DNA of 64,000 nt from Actibacterium mucosum KCTC 23349 (GCF_000647975.1 NZ_JFKE01000007.1:62001-126000); one strand, 5' to 3'; counted from the stretch's first letter, positions 21,403 through 32,173 are shown. Numbers and translations are program-made. Notes: a model not told the origin generated them from the letters alone.

Positions 21403-21861
21403 ATGCGGAAACTGATCCTTGCCCTTGCGATCGCCCTTTTTGCCCCGATGGCCGGTGCCGTTCAGCCCGACGAGGTGTTGGACGATCCGGTGCTGGAAGC
21501 CCGCGCGCGCGAGCTGTCAAAGGGGCTGCGTTGCCTCGTGTGCCGGAACGAAAATATCGACGAATCCAATGCCGAACTGGCACGGGATCTGCGCCTGTTT
21601 GTGCGCGAACGGCTGGTGGCGGGCGATACAGATGCACAGGTGCTGGCTGCGGTCGTTGACAGCTATGGCGAGTTTGCGCTGCTGAACCCGCGTGCAACGG
21701 GGGCCAACCTTTTGCTGTGGATTGCCGGGCCCGCGATGTTCCTGATTGCGCTTGGCGTGGGTGGCGCCTTTGTTCTGGGGCGCAAACGTGCCGCGGCCAA
21801 CGCACCTGAGGGCCTGAGTGACGCGGAAGAGGCGCGGCTGAAGGAAATTCTGGGCCCGTGA
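21403..21861 (+). CDS. ccmH: cytochrome c maturation protein CcmH
   Basis: The protein has 152 residues from the ATG at 21403. It is the thiol-reductase component acting on apocytochrome c before heme ligation. An N-terminal signal segment, LILALAIALFAPMAGA, is followed by the redox motif LRCLVCRNENIDES. A C-terminal membrane helix (LLLWIAGPAMFLIALGVGGA) follows. This is the short CcmH without the TPR (CcmI) part. Confidence 0.94.
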   Translation: MRKLILALAIALFAPMAGAVQPDEVLDDPVLEARARELSKGLRCLVCRNENIDESNAELARDLRLFVRERLVAGDTDAQVLAAVVDSYGEFALLNPRATGANLLLWIAGPAMFLIALGVGGAFVLGRKRAAANAPEGLSDAEEARLKEILGP

Positions 21862-21931
21862 CCGGGCGTTACGCTTCCTTTTTGGGTGGCGGCTCTTATC
21901 TTTGTGTCAAAGCATAACAGGGACTGCCGCC

Positions 21932-22708
21932 ATGGATTATCAAACCATCTTGCTGGATATCACCGACGACGTAGCGGTGATCACCATGAACCGTGCCGAC
22001 GTGATGAACGCGCTGAACGCGCAGATGCGGGCCGAACTGTCCCACGCGTTCCGTTTTGCCGCCGAAGAGGCGCGGGTGGTGGTTCTGACCGGTACCGGAA
22101 AGGCCTTTTGTGCCGGGCAGGATCTGGGCGACGGGCGCAACGCCGCGCAGCTGGATCTGGAACGAACCCTGCGTGACGAGTATGAGCCATTGCTGCGGCA
22201 GATCTTTGATTGCCCGGTGCCGACCATTGCCGCGGTAAACGGGGCCGCCGCCGGGGCAGGGGCCAACCTTGCGCTGGCCGCCGATGTTGTCATCGCCACC
22301 GAAAGCGCCAGTTTCGTGCAGGCTTTTACCCGCATCGGCCTGATCCCGGATGCCGGCGGCACCTACTGGCTGCCACGCCAGGTCGGATTCGCCCGCGCCA
22401 TGGGTGCGGCGCTGTTCGCCGATTCCATCCCGGCCAAACAGGCGGCCGACTGGGGCATGATCTGGGAAGCCATCGCCGACGAGGATTTCGAGGCCACGTG
22501 GAAGGCCCGCGCGGCCCATCTGGCATCGGGTCCAACCGCCGCGTATGGCTATGTCAAACAAGCGCTGCGTGGCAGCTTTGGCAACGGTCTTGACGAACAA
22601 CTCGCGCTGGAGGCCAACCTGCAGGGCAAGGCCGGCAAGACACGGGATTTCAGCGAGGGTGTGATCTCGTTCCTTGAAAAACGCCGGCCGATCTTCGAAG
22701 GGCGTTAA
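21932..22708 (+). CDS. enoyl-CoA hydratase/isomerase, PaaG-like
   Basis: The protein has 258 residues from the ATG at 21932. The crotonase fold oxyanion loop is VNGAAAGAGANLALAADVV. The segment FTRIGLIPDAGGTYWLPR is characteristic of PaaG, the ring-1,2-epoxyphenylacetyl-CoA isomerase, but other crotonases share parts of it. There are no other paa genes nearby, so the substrate is uncertain. The stop overlaps the convergent TetR gene by 4 bases. Confidence 0.85.
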   Translation: MDYQTILLDITDDVAVITMNRADVMNALNAQMRAELSHAFRFAAEEARVVVLTGTGKAFCAGQDLGDGRNAAQLDLERTLRDEYEPLLRQIFDCPVPTIAAVNGAAAGAGANLALAADVVIATESASFVQAFTRIGLIPDAGGTYWLPRQVGFARAMGAALFADSIPAKQAADWGMIWEAIADEDFEATWKARAAHLASGPTAAYGYVKQALRGSFGNGLDEQLALEANLQGKAGKTRDFSEGVISFLEKRRPIFEGR

Positions 22709-23298
22709 GCGGCGCGTTTGTTTTCGATCGACTGGGCCACGGATTCTGCCGCATCGATGATGTCGGCACAGTTCAGCGTCATCGAACACAGAACGCGTAG
22801 GCCAAAAACCTGCATCTGATACCACTGCGCCAACGCAGCGGGGTCAGTATCGGCAGGAAGTTCCCCGGCATCGATGGCATGTTGGAAAGTGTCGCGAAAC
22901 GCCGACTGCACCTCGCGCGCCAGGGTCTGGGCACGGTCGCGGATCGTGTCCTGTTCCGGTGTAACCTCAAGCAAGGTATTCACAAGAAAACAGCCCCCAA
23001 ACTCCTCTGCCGCCCATTCCGCCGCGATGGCGCGAATATGGGCCTGCACGATTTGCAGAGCTTCCTGACCCTCTTCCAGCTGGCACGCCAAGGATGCCTG
23101 CTCTTTTCTCGCATAGCGGTCCAGCGCCAGCAGGAACAGGTTCTCTTTGCTTTTGAACGCTGCATAGATGCTGCCCGGGCGCATGTTCAGCGCCACCTCG
23201 AGGTCCTTCAGCGAGGTCGCGTGATAGCCTTTGTGCCGAAACAGGGTCTCGGCAGCTTCCAGCGCGGTGTCGCGATCATATGGCGGGTTTCGTGTCAT
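22705..23298 (-). CDS. TetR/AcrR family regulator
   Basis: The protein has 197 residues from the ATG at 23298; the longer open frame runs into the operator region. The helix-turn-helix is AAETLFRHKGYHATSLKDLE followed by ALNMRPGSIYAAFKSKENLF. The C-terminal ligand domain has FGGCFLVNTLLEVTP, a type seen in TetR proteins that respond to electrophiles or thiol stress. It is divergent from an AhpD-like gene. Two near-palindromic sites in the spacer suggest that it represses both itself and that gene. Confidence 0.9.
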   Translation of the reverse strand: MTRNPPYDRDTALEAAETLFRHKGYHATSLKDLEVALNMRPGSIYAAFKSKENLFLLALDRYARKEQASLACQLEEGQEALQIVQAHIRAIAAEWAAEEFGGCFLVNTLLEVTPEQDTIRDRAQTLAREVQSAFRDTFQHAIDAGELPADTDPAALAQWYQMQVFGLRVLCSMTLNCADIIDAAESVAQSIENKRAA

Positions 23299-23354
23299 CG
23301 AGCCAAGTATATGTGCGCTGACAGGGGGGTGCAAAGGAAAGCGAAACCTCACAT

Positions 23355-23395
23355 TTGAGTGATCGCTCAATTTGATGCATTGAGTGAACGCTCAA
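23355..23395. promoter_or_regulatory. twin TetR operators
   Basis: TTGAGTGATCGCTCAA (23355-23370) and TTGAGTGAACGCTCAA (23380-23395) are near-identical 16-bp near-palindromes. Their centres are 25 bp apart. They lie between the tetR-like gene and the AhpD-like gene, 46 bases before the latter's ATG. The repeats are seen directly. TetR binding is inferred. Confidence 0.75.
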
Positions 23396-23440
23396 AGTGA
23401 CCAAGTTGGGTGCATCGCAACTCAAACCAAAGGTTGGAAA

Positions 23441-24007
23441 ATGACCGACTTCACATTGCATACTGCCGAAACTGCCCCTGCTGCCGCCAAGCCGCTGCTG
23501 GAAAAATCGGTGAAAGATTTCGGCTTTGTGCCGAACCTGCACGCCGCAATGGCGGATTCGCCTCAACTGTTGCAGGCCTATCAGCAGGTGCACGAACTGT
23601 TCCTTGCTTCGTCCTTTGACGCCGAAGAAAAGACCGTGGTATGGCAGACGATCAATGTCGAGCACAACTGCCATTACTGTGTGCCGGCCCATACCGGTGT
23701 GGCCCATTCCATGAAGGTGGATGCCGCGTTGACCGACGCCCTGCGCGACAACGCACCGCTGGGCAATGCGCGTCTGGAAGCGCTGCGCAGCTTCACCCTG
23801 AAAGTTGTTCGTGAACGCGGTGTCGTGTCGGACGCTGACGTGGCAGAGTTCCTTGCCGCCGGCTTCACCAAGGCCAACGTTCTGGACGTTGTTCTGGGTC
23901 TGTCGCAGAAGGTGATGAGCAACTATGTGAACCACCTGGCCCACACACCGGTGGACAAGGTGTTCGAAAAATTTGCTTGGGAAAAGAAGGTCGCTGAACC
24001 CGCATAA
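23441..24007 (+). CDS. carboxymuconolactone decarboxylase family protein (AhpD-like)
   Basis: The protein has 188 residues from the ATG at 23441. The redox motif is VEHNCHYCVPAHTGVA, a CxxC with a following histidine, as in AhpD-type alkylhydroperoxidases. The N-terminal KSVKDFGFVPNLHAAMADSP is typical of peroxidase-related members. It would reduce peroxides or act as a disulfide reductase. The divergent TetR gene and its twin operators lie just upstream, so expression is likely induced by the ligand or oxidant sensed by that regulator. A terminator follows. Confidence 0.88.
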   Translation: MTDFTLHTAETAPAAAKPLLEKSVKDFGFVPNLHAAMADSPQLLQAYQQVHELFLASSFDAEEKTVVWQTINVEHNCHYCVPAHTGVAHSMKVDAALTDALRDNAPLGNARLEALRSFTLKVVRERGVVSDADVAEFLAAGFTKANVLDVVLGLSQKVMSNYVNHLAHTPVDKVFEKFAWEKKVAEPA

Positions 24008-24023
24008 GCGGCTGATTTTCAAC

Positions 24024-24053
24024 AAAAAAGCCGCCCAGACCCGGGCGGCTTTT
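24024..24053. terminator. bidirectional rho-independent terminator
   Basis: AAAAAAGCCGCCC (24024-24036) and GGGCGGCTTTT (24043-24053) form a strong stem with A and T tracts. It lies between the AhpD-like gene and the convergent gltA. Confidence 0.88.
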
Positions 24054-24074
24054 GCTATTGACGATGTGGATCGA

Positions 24075-25370
24075 TCAGCGGTTTTCGACATCCACATAAT
24101 CGCGCTGCGACTCGCCGGTATACAGCTGACGCGGGCGACCGATTTTCAGCTTTGGATCGGCGATCATCTCTTTCCACTGGCTGACCCAGCCAATGGTGCG
24201 GCTGAGCGCGAAGATCGGCGTGAACATCGAGGTCGGGAAGCCCATCGCCTCGAGAATGATGCCCGAGTAGAAATCGACATTCGGGAACAGCTTTTTCTCG
24301 GCGAAATAGGGATCGGCCAGCGCGGCCTTCTCCAGTTCCTTGGCCACCTGCAGCGTGGGGTTATCTTCAACACCCAGCAGGTCCAGCACCTCGTCGGCCG
24401 ACTGTTTCATCACGGTCGCGCGCGGGTCGAAGTTCTTGTACACGCGGTGGCCAAAGCCCATCAGGCGGAACGGGTCGTTCTTGTCCTTGGCACGGGCGAT
24501 GAACTCGGGGATGCGGTCGACGGTGCCGATCTCGCGCAGCATTTCCAGGCAAGCCTGGTTGGCGCCGCCGTGGGACGGGCCCCACAGGCAGGCGATGCCG
24601 GCGGCGATACAGGCAAACGGGTTGGCGCCCGAGGACGAGGCCAGACGCACGGTCGAGGTCGACGCGTTCTGCTCGTGATCGGCGTGCAGGGTAAAGATCC
24701 GGTCCATGGCGCGGCTGAGGATCGGATCCACCTCGTAATCTTCGGCGGGCACAGCAAAGCACATGCGCAGGAAGTTCGACGCATAGTCCAGATCGTTGCG
24801 CGGATACACGAAGGGCTGACCGATATGGTACTTGTAGGCCCAGGCGGCGATGGTCGGCATCTTGGCGATCAGGCGGATCGAGGCAACTTCGCGCTGCCAC
24901 GGGTCGTTGATATCGGTCGAGTCGTGATAGAAGGCCGACATCGCGCCCACAACACCCACCATGATGGCCATCGGATGCGCGTCACGGCGGAAGCCGCGGA
25001 AGAAGTTCACCATCTGCTCGTGCAGCATGGTGTGGCGGGTTACGCGGGTTTCAAAGTCTTCCAGCTGCGCGGCCGAAGGCAGTTCACCGTAAAGCAGCAG
25101 ATAGCAAACTTCGAGGAAATGCGATTTCTCGGCCAGTTGCCCAATCGGATAGCCGCGGTGCAGCAGCACGCCCTCGGCGCCATCGATGAAGGTGATGGTC
25201 GATTCGCAGGACGAGGTCGAGGTGAAACCGGGGTCGTGGGTGAACACGTCGCCTTGCGCATAAAGCTTCGAGATGTCGATGACATCGGGCCCTTCGGTGG
25301 GCGAAAACATCGGCAGTTCGAGCGTCTTGTCATCAAAGCTGAGTGTTGCAGTCTTGGTGCTTTCGGCCAT
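24075..25370 (-). CDS. gltA: citrate synthase
   Basis: This 431-residue enzyme condenses acetyl-CoA and oxaloacetate to citrate. The length and the N-terminal [20 protein letters not shown] region mark the type II, NADH-sensitive bacterial form. Catalytic segments include [17 protein letters not shown] with the active-site histidine, [17 protein letters not shown], and the late aspartate in FPNVDFYSG. gltX lies 52 bases upstream on the same strand. Confidence 0.97.
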   Translation of the reverse strand: MAESTKTATLSFDDKTLELPMFSPTEGPDVIDISKLYAQGDVFTHDPGFTSTSSCESTITFIDGAEGVLLHRGYPIGQLAEKSHFLEVCYLLLYGELPSAAQLEDFETRVTRHTMLHEQMVNFFRGFRRDAHPMAIMVGVVGAMSAFYHDSTDINDPWQREVASIRLIAKMPTIAAWAYKYHIGQPFVYPRNDLDYASNFLRMCFAVPAEDYEVDPILSRAMDRIFTLHADHEQNASTSTVRLASSSGANPFACIAAGIACLWGPSHGGANQACLEMLREIGTVDRIPEFIARAKDKNDPFRLMGFGHRVYKNFDPRATVMKQSADEVLDLLGVEDNPTLQVAKELEKAALADPYFAEKKLFPNVDFYSGIILEAMGFPTSMFTPIFALSRTIGWVSQWKEMIADPKLKIGRPRQLYTGESQRDYVDVENR

Positions 25371-25421
25371 GGTGTTCCCTTTCTCAAGAGACCAGTGCGT
25401 GGCCGCACCGGTCCGTCATGT

Positions 25422-26849
25422 TCAAGTTGGAGCGGAGGGCTCCTCAAAGGCGATGGCATCGGCGATCCGGGCAATCGTTTCGTCCCGTCCGATGACCAGC
25501 ATCATGTCAAACACGCTTGGCGTGGCTGTGCGGCCTGCCAGCGCGGCACGAAGGGGGGCAGCGATCTTGCCAAGCCCGATCTCGTGGGCCTCGGCAACCG
25601 CAGTGGCTGCCGCCTCCAGCGCGTCTCGGTTCCAGCTAACATTTTGCAGATGCGGCGTCAATTCTGACAGTATACCACGGGATACATTATTTAGCGCCTT
25701 GGCGGATTTGGGTTCATAGCTCAAAGGCCGCTCGGCAAAGATAAACCAAGATTTTTCAGTAAGTTGTTCGAATGTCTTCGCGCTTTGCTTGAGAAAGCAC
25801 ATGGCCTGTGCCAATTGCGCCTCTTTGTCAGCGTTCGGCAAATTTTGACCAAGACCTGCAAGATATTCCTTGTATTCATGCAGCAGCGCAGCATCATCTG
25901 CCGCCGCCATATGCTGTCCCGAGATATTGTTCAGCTTTTTCATGTCCAGCCGCGCAGGCGCTTTGCCGATGCCCGACAGGTCAAACCATGCGCGTGCCTG
26001 TTCGTCCGAAAAGAATTCGTCGTCGCCATGGCTCCAACCCAGACGGGTCAGATAGTTGCGCATCGCGGCTGCCGGATAACCCATGTCCCGGTATTCCTCG
26101 ACACCCGTGGCACCGTGGCGTTTGCTGAGCTTTTTGCCATCATCGCCATGCACCAGAGGCATATGGGCGTAGACCGGCAGCGGCCAACTCATGGCATTGT
26201 AGATCTGAATCTGACGTGCGGCGTTGTTCAGGTGGTCGTCGCCCCTGATCACGTGGGTCACACCCATATCATGGTCATCCACAACGACGGCCAACATGTA
26301 GGTCGGTGTACCGTCCGAGCGTAACAGCACCATGTCATCCAGATTGGCATTCTGAAAGGTGACCTCGCCCTGAATCTCGTCGTTGACAACCGTCGCGCCG
26401 TCGCGGGGGGCGCGCAAGCGGACCACGTAGGGCGCATCGGGATGGGTCGTGGCATCCGCGTCACGCCACGGGCTTTGGAAAAGGGTGGATTTCCCTTCGG
26501 CTCGGGCGGCTTCACGAAAGGCCTGAATCTCTTCCTGGGTTGAAAAGCACTTGTAGGCGGCGCCGGATGCCAGCATTTCATTGGCAATATCGGCGTGACG
26601 ATCTGCGCGGGCGAACTGGCTTACGGCATCGCCATCCCAGTCCAAACCCAGCCATGTCAGGCCGTTCAGGATCGCCTGCGTGGCTTCGTCGGTGGAACGT
26701 TCGCGGTCGGTATCTTCGATCCGCAGCAGGAACTTGCCACCGCGGCCACGCGCGTAGAGCCAGTTGAACAGCGCCGCGCGGGCGGTACCGATATGCATGA
26801 AGCCCGTGGGCGAGGGGGCAATCCGGGTGACGATCTGGGCCGCGGTCAT
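25422..26849 (-). CDS. gltX: glutamate--tRNA ligase
   Basis: This 475-residue class I synthetase starts at the ATG at 26849. The HIGH-type motif is [20 protein letters not shown], and the KMSKS-type motif is [14 protein letters not shown]. The length is that of a full enzyme with the anticodon-binding domain. Alphaproteobacteria often have two GltX paralogues. Which one this is cannot be told from the window alone. It is divergent from comEC with a 77-base spacer. Confidence 0.95.
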   Translation of the reverse strand: MTAAQIVTRIAPSPTGFMHIGTARAALFNWLYARGRGGKFLLRIEDTDRERSTDEATQAILNGLTWLGLDWDGDAVSQFARADRHADIANEMLASGAAYKCFSTQEEIQAFREAARAEGKSTLFQSPWRDADATTHPDAPYVVRLRAPRDGATVVNDEIQGEVTFQNANLDDMVLLRSDGTPTYMLAVVVDDHDMGVTHVIRGDDHLNNAARQIQIYNAMSWPLPVYAHMPLVHGDDGKKLSKRHGATGVEEYRDMGYPAAAMRNYLTRLGWSHGDDEFFSDEQARAWFDLSGIGKAPARLDMKKLNNISGQHMAAADDAALLHEYKEYLAGLGQNLPNADKEAQLAQAMCFLKQSAKTFEQLTEKSWFIFAERPLSYEPKSAKALNNVSRGILSELTPHLQNVSWNRDALEAAATAVAEAHEIGLGKIAAPLRAALAGRTATPSVFDMMLVIGRDETIARIADAIAFEEPSAPT

Positions 26850-26926
26850 AGGTGTTAACCTTCTGGAAACCATTGAGGGAATAGCGTTGTCGTCTGATTA
26901 AGCAATCGGGCGAAAGAGGACAACCC

Positions 26927-28948
26927 ATGCTCACCGCGCTGCTGGAACGGCGGCAAGAGTTGTTTCCGTGGGTTCCGGTGCTGTTTGGCATCGGGATCGG
27001 GGTGTATTTCGCCCTGCCGGCAGAGCCGGGGCCGGTTGCCTTGACGGCCATTTTGGCCCTCGCGACCCTCTGTGGGCTGGGCTTTTTGCGGGCACCCTTT
27101 CTTTGGCGGCCTGTCTTTGCGGTGGTGTTTCTGATGACACTGGGGGTCGGCTGGGCGCAAATCCGGACCTTAACCGTTGCGGCACCCGTTTTGGAGTATC
27201 GCGCCTTTGGACCGCTGGAAGGGCGTGTGCGAATTGTGGATCGGTCCGGCTCGGGCGCGCCGCGGGTCACGTTGGACGAGGTCTGGATGGCTGATTTGCG
27301 CCGGGAAGAAACCCCGCGCCGCGTACGCATCAGCCTCGTTTCGCCGTATCAGGGTGACGTGCCGGAACCGGGGCAGCGCATCGCGGTCACAGCAAATATG
27401 TCCGGTCCCGCAGCCCCGGCCGAACCGGGCGGTTTCAATTTTCAGAGACAGGCGTGGTTCAAGGGCATCGGCGCGGTTGGCTATACCCGCGACCCCTCTG
27501 TTCTGCTTGCCCCGGCGCAGGGCTGGTCCGTTATTGTTGGTCGTATCCGGGCGCGTTTGTCCGCCGGTATTCAGGCGCGGGTGGCTGGGGATAACGGCGC
27601 GTTTGCCGCTGCCATCCTGACAGGTGACAGATCGGCCATGTCGCCGGATACCGTCGAAGCGTTGCGTGACGCGAACATGGCCCATCTGCTGGCTATTTCA
27701 GGCCTGCATATGGGATTGCTGACCGGTTTCATCTTTGCGGCATTGCGATATGGCATGGCATTGATCCCACCGGCAGCGTTGCGCATTCCGGCCAAGAAGT
27801 GGGCCGCGTTCCTGGCGCTTTTGGCGGCGGCGTTCTATTTGGCACTGTCCGGCGGGATCGTTGCCACGCAACGGGCCTTCATCATGGTGCTGGTGATGTT
27901 GGTGGCGATCATGCTGGACCGGCGCGCCCTAACTTTACGCGCCGTGGCTTTGGCCGCGATGATCGTGTTGATCCTGCGCCCGGAATCGCTGACGGAACCG
28001 GGGTTTCAGATGTCATTTGCCGCGACAACGGCGTTGGTTGTGGTCTTTGGACTGTTGCGGGATCTGCCTGAAACCGCGTGGCGCCCGCCGGCATGGACGC
28101 GTCCGGTCTTGGCGGTGTTCCTGTCATCGCTGGTGGCCGGTTTGGCAACGGCACCATTTGCAGCGGCCCATTTCAACCAGGTGGCGCAATACGGGCTGTT
28201 GGCCAATGTCCTCAGCGTGCCATTGGTCGGAACGATCGTCATCCCGGCGGCCGTATTGGGCGGTGTCCTGGCGCCCTTTGGGTTGGAGGCCCCGGCGCTG
28301 TGGGTGATGGAGTTGGGCATCCGGTGGGTGTTGGGCGTAGCGCATTTCGTGGCAGGGCTGGAGGGCAGCACCTGGCCGGTCGTTTCGCCGCCCCAGACGG
28401 TCTTGCCGTTGGTTGCTTTGGGGATGCTGTGGCTGATGCTGTGGCCAAACCGGGCGCGGGTGGCGGCGGTGGCACCGCTATGCGCGGGGTTGATCCTGTG
28501 GTCACAGGCGTCGCGTCCAGATGTCCTGATCACGGAAAGTGGCGCTTTGGTGGGGGTGATGACCGAAGCCGGGCGGGTCTTGAGCAAAGAGCGGTCCGAG
28601 CAGTTCGCCGCACGCAGTTGGTTGGAAAACGATGGCGACGCGGCGGTGCAGGCTGGCGCCCATTCCCGTGACGGGTTCGCGCATTTTCGTGGCGGTTCGC
28701 GCATCATCGTGGGGGGAGTTGTTATTACGCAGTTGCACGGCAGAGGGTGGCAGGATGTATTGCCGGGGGCGTGCGCTGACGGTTTGGTCATCGCCGCACG
28801 CGTCATCGAAGATGCGCCGCAGACATGCAATTTGCTGGACCAGCGCAGCCTGCGCCGGACAGGGGCCTTGGCGATAACCGTGCAGGATGGAAAGGTGCAA
28901 GTGACCTCGGCCAAAGACCGGTCTGGTGACCGGCCTTGGACACGTTAG
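26927..28948 (+). CDS. comEC: ComEC/Rec2 family DNA-uptake membrane protein
   Basis: This 673-residue polytopic protein has an N-terminal DUF4131-type part. The competence domain follows with the signature AFAAAILTGDRSAMSPDTVE and HLLAISGLHMGLLTG. The C-terminal part is hydrophobic and then soluble, lacking an obvious metallo-beta-lactamase HxHxDH motif. ComEC forms the inner-membrane channel for single-stranded DNA. The stop is 3 bases from the convergent lexA stop. Confidence 0.9.
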   Translation: MLTALLERRQELFPWVPVLFGIGIGVYFALPAEPGPVALTAILALATLCGLGFLRAPFLWRPVFAVVFLMTLGVGWAQIRTLTVAAPVLEYRAFGPLEGRVRIVDRSGSGAPRVTLDEVWMADLRREETPRRVRISLVSPYQGDVPEPGQRIAVTANMSGPAAPAEPGGFNFQRQAWFKGIGAVGYTRDPSVLLAPAQGWSVIVGRIRARLSAGIQARVAGDNGAFAAAILTGDRSAMSPDTVEALRDANMAHLLAISGLHMGLLTGFIFAALRYGMALIPPAALRIPAKKWAAFLALLAAAFYLALSGGIVATQRAFIMVLVMLVAIMLDRRALTLRAVALAAMIVLILRPESLTEPGFQMSFAATTALVVVFGLLRDLPETAWRPPAWTRPVLAVFLSSLVAGLATAPFAAAHFNQVAQYGLLANVLSVPLVGTIVIPAAVLGGVLAPFGLEAPALWVMELGIRWVLGVAHFVAGLEGSTWPVVSPPQTVLPLVALGMLWLMLWPNRARVAAVAPLCAGLILWSQASRPDVLITESGALVGVMTEAGRVLSKERSEQFAARSWLENDGDAAVQAGAHSRDGFAHFRGGSRIIVGGVVITQLHGRGWQDVLPGACADGLVIAARVIEDAPQTCNLLDQRSLRRTGALAITVQDGKVQVTSAKDRSGDRPWTR

Positions 28949-28951
28949 CGT

Positions 28952-29641
28952 TTAGTAGCTGCGGATCAGGCCCACGAGGCGGCCTTGCACCTTGACCTGA
29001 CCCTTGGGGAAAACACGGGTCTCGTAGGCGGGGTTCGCGGCCTCAAGCGCGATCATGTCACCCTTCTTGCGGAACCGTTTCAGCGTTGCCTCATGACCTT
29101 CAACCAAGGCCACGACAATTTCGCCGTTCTCGGCAGTGCCTTGTTCACGGATCACCACGACATCGCCGTTGTTGATCCCGGCCTCGATCATCGAATCGCC
29201 TTTGACTTCAAGCGCATAGTGGTGGCCAGAACCGGCGATCATGGAGCCCGGAACCGCGACGGTATGGGAAACTTCGCTGATCGCCTCGATCGGTGTACCT
29301 GCGGCGATACGGCCCATGACCGGCAGTTCCAGCGCATGCACAGCTTCAACCGGCATGGCCGCACGCGGTGCAGGTGGCGGGGCGTCGCCCTCGATGACGC
29401 GTGGTGTGAAACCCGATTGGTCCATCGAGTCCGGCAGCTTTACAATCTCGATCGCGCGGGCCCGATGTGCGAGGCGGCGAATAAAGCCGCGTTCCTCAAG
29501 CGCCGTGATCAAACGGTGGATGCCGGACTTGGAGCGCAGGTCCAACGCCTCCTTCATCTCGTCAAACGATGGGGGCACCCCGTCACGCTGAACGCGCTTG
29601 TGAATGAATTCCAGTAGTTCCAATTGCTTGCGGGTCAGCAT
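28952..29641 (-). CDS. lexA: SOS repressor LexA
   Basis: The protein has 229 residues from the ATG at 29641. The winged HTH is [20 protein letters not shown], with [20 protein letters not shown] recognising DNA. The cleavage site is in MGRIAAGTP (Ala-Gly). The catalytic serine is in [15 protein letters not shown] and the lysine in HEATLKRF. The open frame extends upstream to 29728, but that part crosses the SOS box. It has its own promoter with an SOS box 56 bases upstream, so it is autoregulated. Confidence 0.97.
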   Translation of the reverse strand: MLTRKQLELLEFIHKRVQRDGVPPSFDEMKEALDLRSKSGIHRLITALEERGFIRRLAHRARAIEIVKLPDSMDQSGFTPRVIEGDAPPPAPRAAMPVEAVHALELPVMGRIAAGTPIEAISEVSHTVAVPGSMIAGSGHHYALEVKGDSMIEAGINNGDVVVIREQGTAENGEIVVALVEGHEATLKRFRKKGDMIALEAANPAYETRVFPKGQVKVQGRLVGLIRSY

Positions 29642-29696
29642 GCTCGCCTCCAACCGTCGCCATACCCCGTTTATCCACAGGGTTTCGTTCACTACT

Positions 29697-29711
29697 GTTC
29701 TACGCTTGTTC
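29697..29711 (-). promoter_or_regulatory. SOS box of lexA
   Basis: GTTCTACGCTTGTTC is a perfect GTTC-N7-GTTC, the known alphaproteobacterial LexA-binding sequence. A third GTTC at 29687-29690 precedes it with 6-base spacing. It lies between moeA and lexA. Confidence 0.9.
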
Positions 29712-29731
29712 TCGTTTTGTGTCAACACCCG

Positions 29732-30901
29732 CTAAAGGGGCATATAGCTGACATCCTCGCCCGCGTCGCGCGCGCCGTCATGCGGCGGGCGGATCACCAG
29801 CGCGTTGGCCGCGCCCAAAACCGACAAAAGCGAGCTGTCCTGCCGGTCAAACACCATCAGCCCGTCCAGCCCCAGCGTCGCCCGCATGTAATGCTGTCTT
29901 GGGCCATTGGTTCCGATGGCCGCCGCCAGCGGCGCCTGACGTGTCAGGTCTGGCTGCGGCAGACCCATCATCGCGCGCAGCGTGGGCAGAACAAAAACAT
30001 GGCCACAGACCATGGCCGAAACCGGGTTTCCGGGCAGGCCGATCATCGCCGCATCACCCATTCGGCCCGCCATCAGTGGTTTGCCCGGACGCATGGCGAT
30101 CTTGTAAAACGCCTGCTGCATCCCCAGTTCGGCCGCCACGGGTGCAACAAGATCATGATCGCCGACGGACGCCCCGCCGATGGTGATCACAAGGTCCGCG
30201 CCTTTGGCCAGATCGAACACAGCGCGCAGCGAGGCCGTGGTGTCACGGGCGATCGGCAGCATGCGCACCTCGGCGCCCGCGCTTTCCAACAGCGCCTGCA
30301 GCCCGAAAGAGTTTGAGGCGATGATTTGATCCGGGCCGGGTGTTTCGCCGGGCATCACCAGTTCGTTTCCGGTGGCTATCAGCGCCACGCGCGGTTTGCG
30401 GCGCACGGTCAGGTGGGGCACGTTCATCGCAGCGGCCAGTGCGATGTCATTGGGGCCAAGGCGACATGGCGCAGACAGGCGTGCGCCTTCGAAGAAATCC
30501 CCCCCGGCGGGCCGGATATGGGTGCCATCGCCAAGCTCGGGAAGCAGGGTGATCACGTCGCCACTGCGGCTGGTATCTTCTTGAATAACAATGCAATCTG
30601 CACCATCGGGCACCGGGGCACCGGTGAAGATACGCACGGCTTCGCCGGCCTTTATGACGCCGTCAAAGGCCTTGCCCGCCGCCGCCTCGCCGACGACACG
30701 GAACATGGCGGCGGGTTCCACTTCGGCCGCCTTCACAGCATAGCCATCCATGGCCGAGGCATCAAAAGGTGGTTGCGTGCGCCGCGCGACGATATCTGCA
30801 GCCAAGGCGCGACCATTGGCCTGCGCCAAGGGCACGTCCTCGGTCGGCAACACATCGACCAGCTCCAGCAACCGGTCCAACGCCTCGGCGACCGAGATCA
30901 T
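29732..30901 (-). CDS. moeA: molybdopterin molybdotransferase MoeA
   Basis: This 389-residue enzyme inserts molybdenum into adenylated molybdopterin. Visible motifs are [11 protein letters not shown] near the N-terminus, [19 protein letters not shown], and the C-terminal [21 protein letters not shown]. The start overlaps the moaC stop by 4 bases. It is the last gene before lexA of the minus-strand trp-moa block. Confidence 0.96.
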   Translation of the reverse strand: MISVAEALDRLLELVDVLPTEDVPLAQANGRALAADIVARRTQPPFDASAMDGYAVKAAEVEPAAMFRVVGEAAAGKAFDGVIKAGEAVRIFTGAPVPDGADCIVIQEDTSRSGDVITLLPELGDGTHIRPAGGDFFEGARLSAPCRLGPNDIALAAAMNVPHLTVRRKPRVALIATGNELVMPGETPGPDQIIASNSFGLQALLESAGAEVRMLPIARDTTASLRAVFDLAKGADLVITIGGASVGDHDLVAPVAAELGMQQAFYKIAMRPGKPLMAGRMGDAAMIGLPGNPVSAMVCGHVFVLPTLRAMMGLPQPDLTRQAPLAAAIGTNGPRQHYMRATLGLDGLMVFDRQDSSLLSVLGAANALVIRPPHDGARDAGEDVSYMPL

Positions 30902-31377
30902 TTGCGACCCTCGTAGAGGCCGGACTTGCCACCGTCTTTCAGAACGACACGGATATCGGTGATCTCCATCGCTTTGTCGGCGGCTTTGACCATGTCATAG
31001 ACGGTCAGCGCGGCGGTGGCGACAGCGGTCAGCGCCTCCATCTCCACGCCCGTCTGGCCGGTGGTTTTGACAGTCGCCTCGATCTGCACGCCGGGCAGGT
31101 CGGCATCGGCGGTCAGCTCGACCGCGACCTTGGTGATCGGCAGAGGATGGCACAGCGGGATGAGGTCGGGCGTTTTCTTAGCCCCCATGATGCCCGCCAG
31201 CCGCGCCACCGACAGCACATCGCCTTTCTTGGCGCGGCCTTCGGTGATCAGGTCATAGGTGGCGCGCGCCATTTTCACCGCACCGGCGGCCACGGCGATG
31301 CGCGACGTGACGTCCTTTTCGGACACATCCACCATATGCGCCTGACCGGCGGCGTCGAAATGGGTCAGCTCAGGCAT
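30898..31377 (-). CDS. moaC: cyclic pyranopterin monophosphate synthase MoaC
   Basis: This 159-residue enzyme converts the MoaA product to cPMP in molybdenum cofactor synthesis. It has [33 protein letters not shown] and the catalytic segment [11 protein letters not shown]. It overlaps trpC by 8 bases upstream and moeA by 4 bases downstream. Translation along the block is therefore coupled. Confidence 0.96.
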   Translation of the reverse strand: MPELTHFDAAGQAHMVDVSEKDVTSRIAVAAGAVKMARATYDLITEGRAKKGDVLSVARLAGIMGAKKTPDLIPLCHPLPITKVAVELTADADLPGVQIEATVKTTGQTGVEMEALTAVATAALTVYDMVKAADKAMEITDIRVVLKDGGKSGLYEGRK

Positions 31378-32173
31378 CGGTCACCTCGCGCGTCAGCAGG
31401 GCCTTGGTGGCGGCGGTCACATCGTCTTGCCGCATCAGGCTTTCGCCGATCAAGAAGCTGCGGGCGCCAACCTCGGCCATGGCGGCCAGATCGGCGGGGG
31501 TGAAGAGGCCACTTTCCGAAATCAGCAGCCGGTCATCTCCAACCATCGGCGCCAGCGCGCGTGTGGTATCCAGCGTCGTCTCGAACGTGTTCAGGTTGCG
31601 GTTGTTGATGCCGATCAGCGGCGATTTCAGGCGCAACGCGCGGTCCATCTCGGCCGCATCATGGGTTTCGATCAGCGCGTCCATACCCCAGCTTGTGGCG
31701 GCGTCTTCCAGCTCGGCCGCTTGCACGTCGGATACGCTGGCCATGATGATCAGGATGCAATCGGCGCCCAGCGCGCGCGCCTCGGCCACCTGATAGGTGT
31801 CGTACATGAAATCCTTGCGCAGGCAGGGCAGCGCGGTGGCATTGTGCGCGGCGGTCAGAAAGGATTTCTGGCCCTGAAACGACGGCGTATCGGTCAGCAC
31901 CGAAAGGCAGGTTGCGCCGCCGGCCTCGTACGCTTGCGCCAGCGCGGGCGGGTTGAAATCGGCGCGGATCAGGCCCTTGGAGGGGCTGGCCTTTTTGATC
32001 TCGGCAATCAGGCCATACCCGGTTTCCTGCGCGCGCCGCAGTGCGGTGGCAAAGCCGCGCGGGGCCTCGGCAGCGCGGGCGGCGTTTTCGACCGTGCTCA
32101 GCGGCGTGGCGGCCTTGTCGGCGGCGATTTCGTCCAACTTATAGGCTTTGATCTTGTCGAGAATGGTGCTCAT
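31370..32173 (-). CDS. trpC: indole-3-glycerol phosphate synthase
   Basis: This 267-residue TIM-barrel enzyme closes the indole ring in tryptophan synthesis. It has [18 protein letters not shown] with the catalytic lysine, [21 protein letters not shown], and [12 protein letters not shown]. It is monofunctional, without fused TrpF. The start overlaps ung by 4 bases (ATGA), and the end overlaps moaC by 8. Confidence 0.96.
   Translation of the reverse strand: MSTILDKIKAYKLDEIAADKAATPLSTVENAARAAEAPRGFATALRRAQETGYGLIAEIKKASPSKGLIRADFNPPALAQAYEAGGATCLSVLTDTPSFQGQKSFLTAAHNATALPCLRKDFMYDTYQVAEARALGADCILIIMASVSDVQAAELEDAATSWGMDALIETHDAAEMDRALRLKSPLIGINNRNLNTFETTLDTTRALAPMVGDDRLLISESGLFTPADLAAMAEVGARSFLIGESLMRQDDVTAATKALLTREVTDA

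Noticed and set aside
20306-21805. Minus-strand 499-codon frame over ccmF and ccmH
   Set aside because: The Arg/Pro/Gln-rich translation is typical of a shadow, and ccmF and ccmH are certain.
23973-25667. Plus-strand 564-codon frame over gltA and the gltX end
   Set aside because: It is opposite two clear housekeeping genes and crosses the terminator; no motif is visible.
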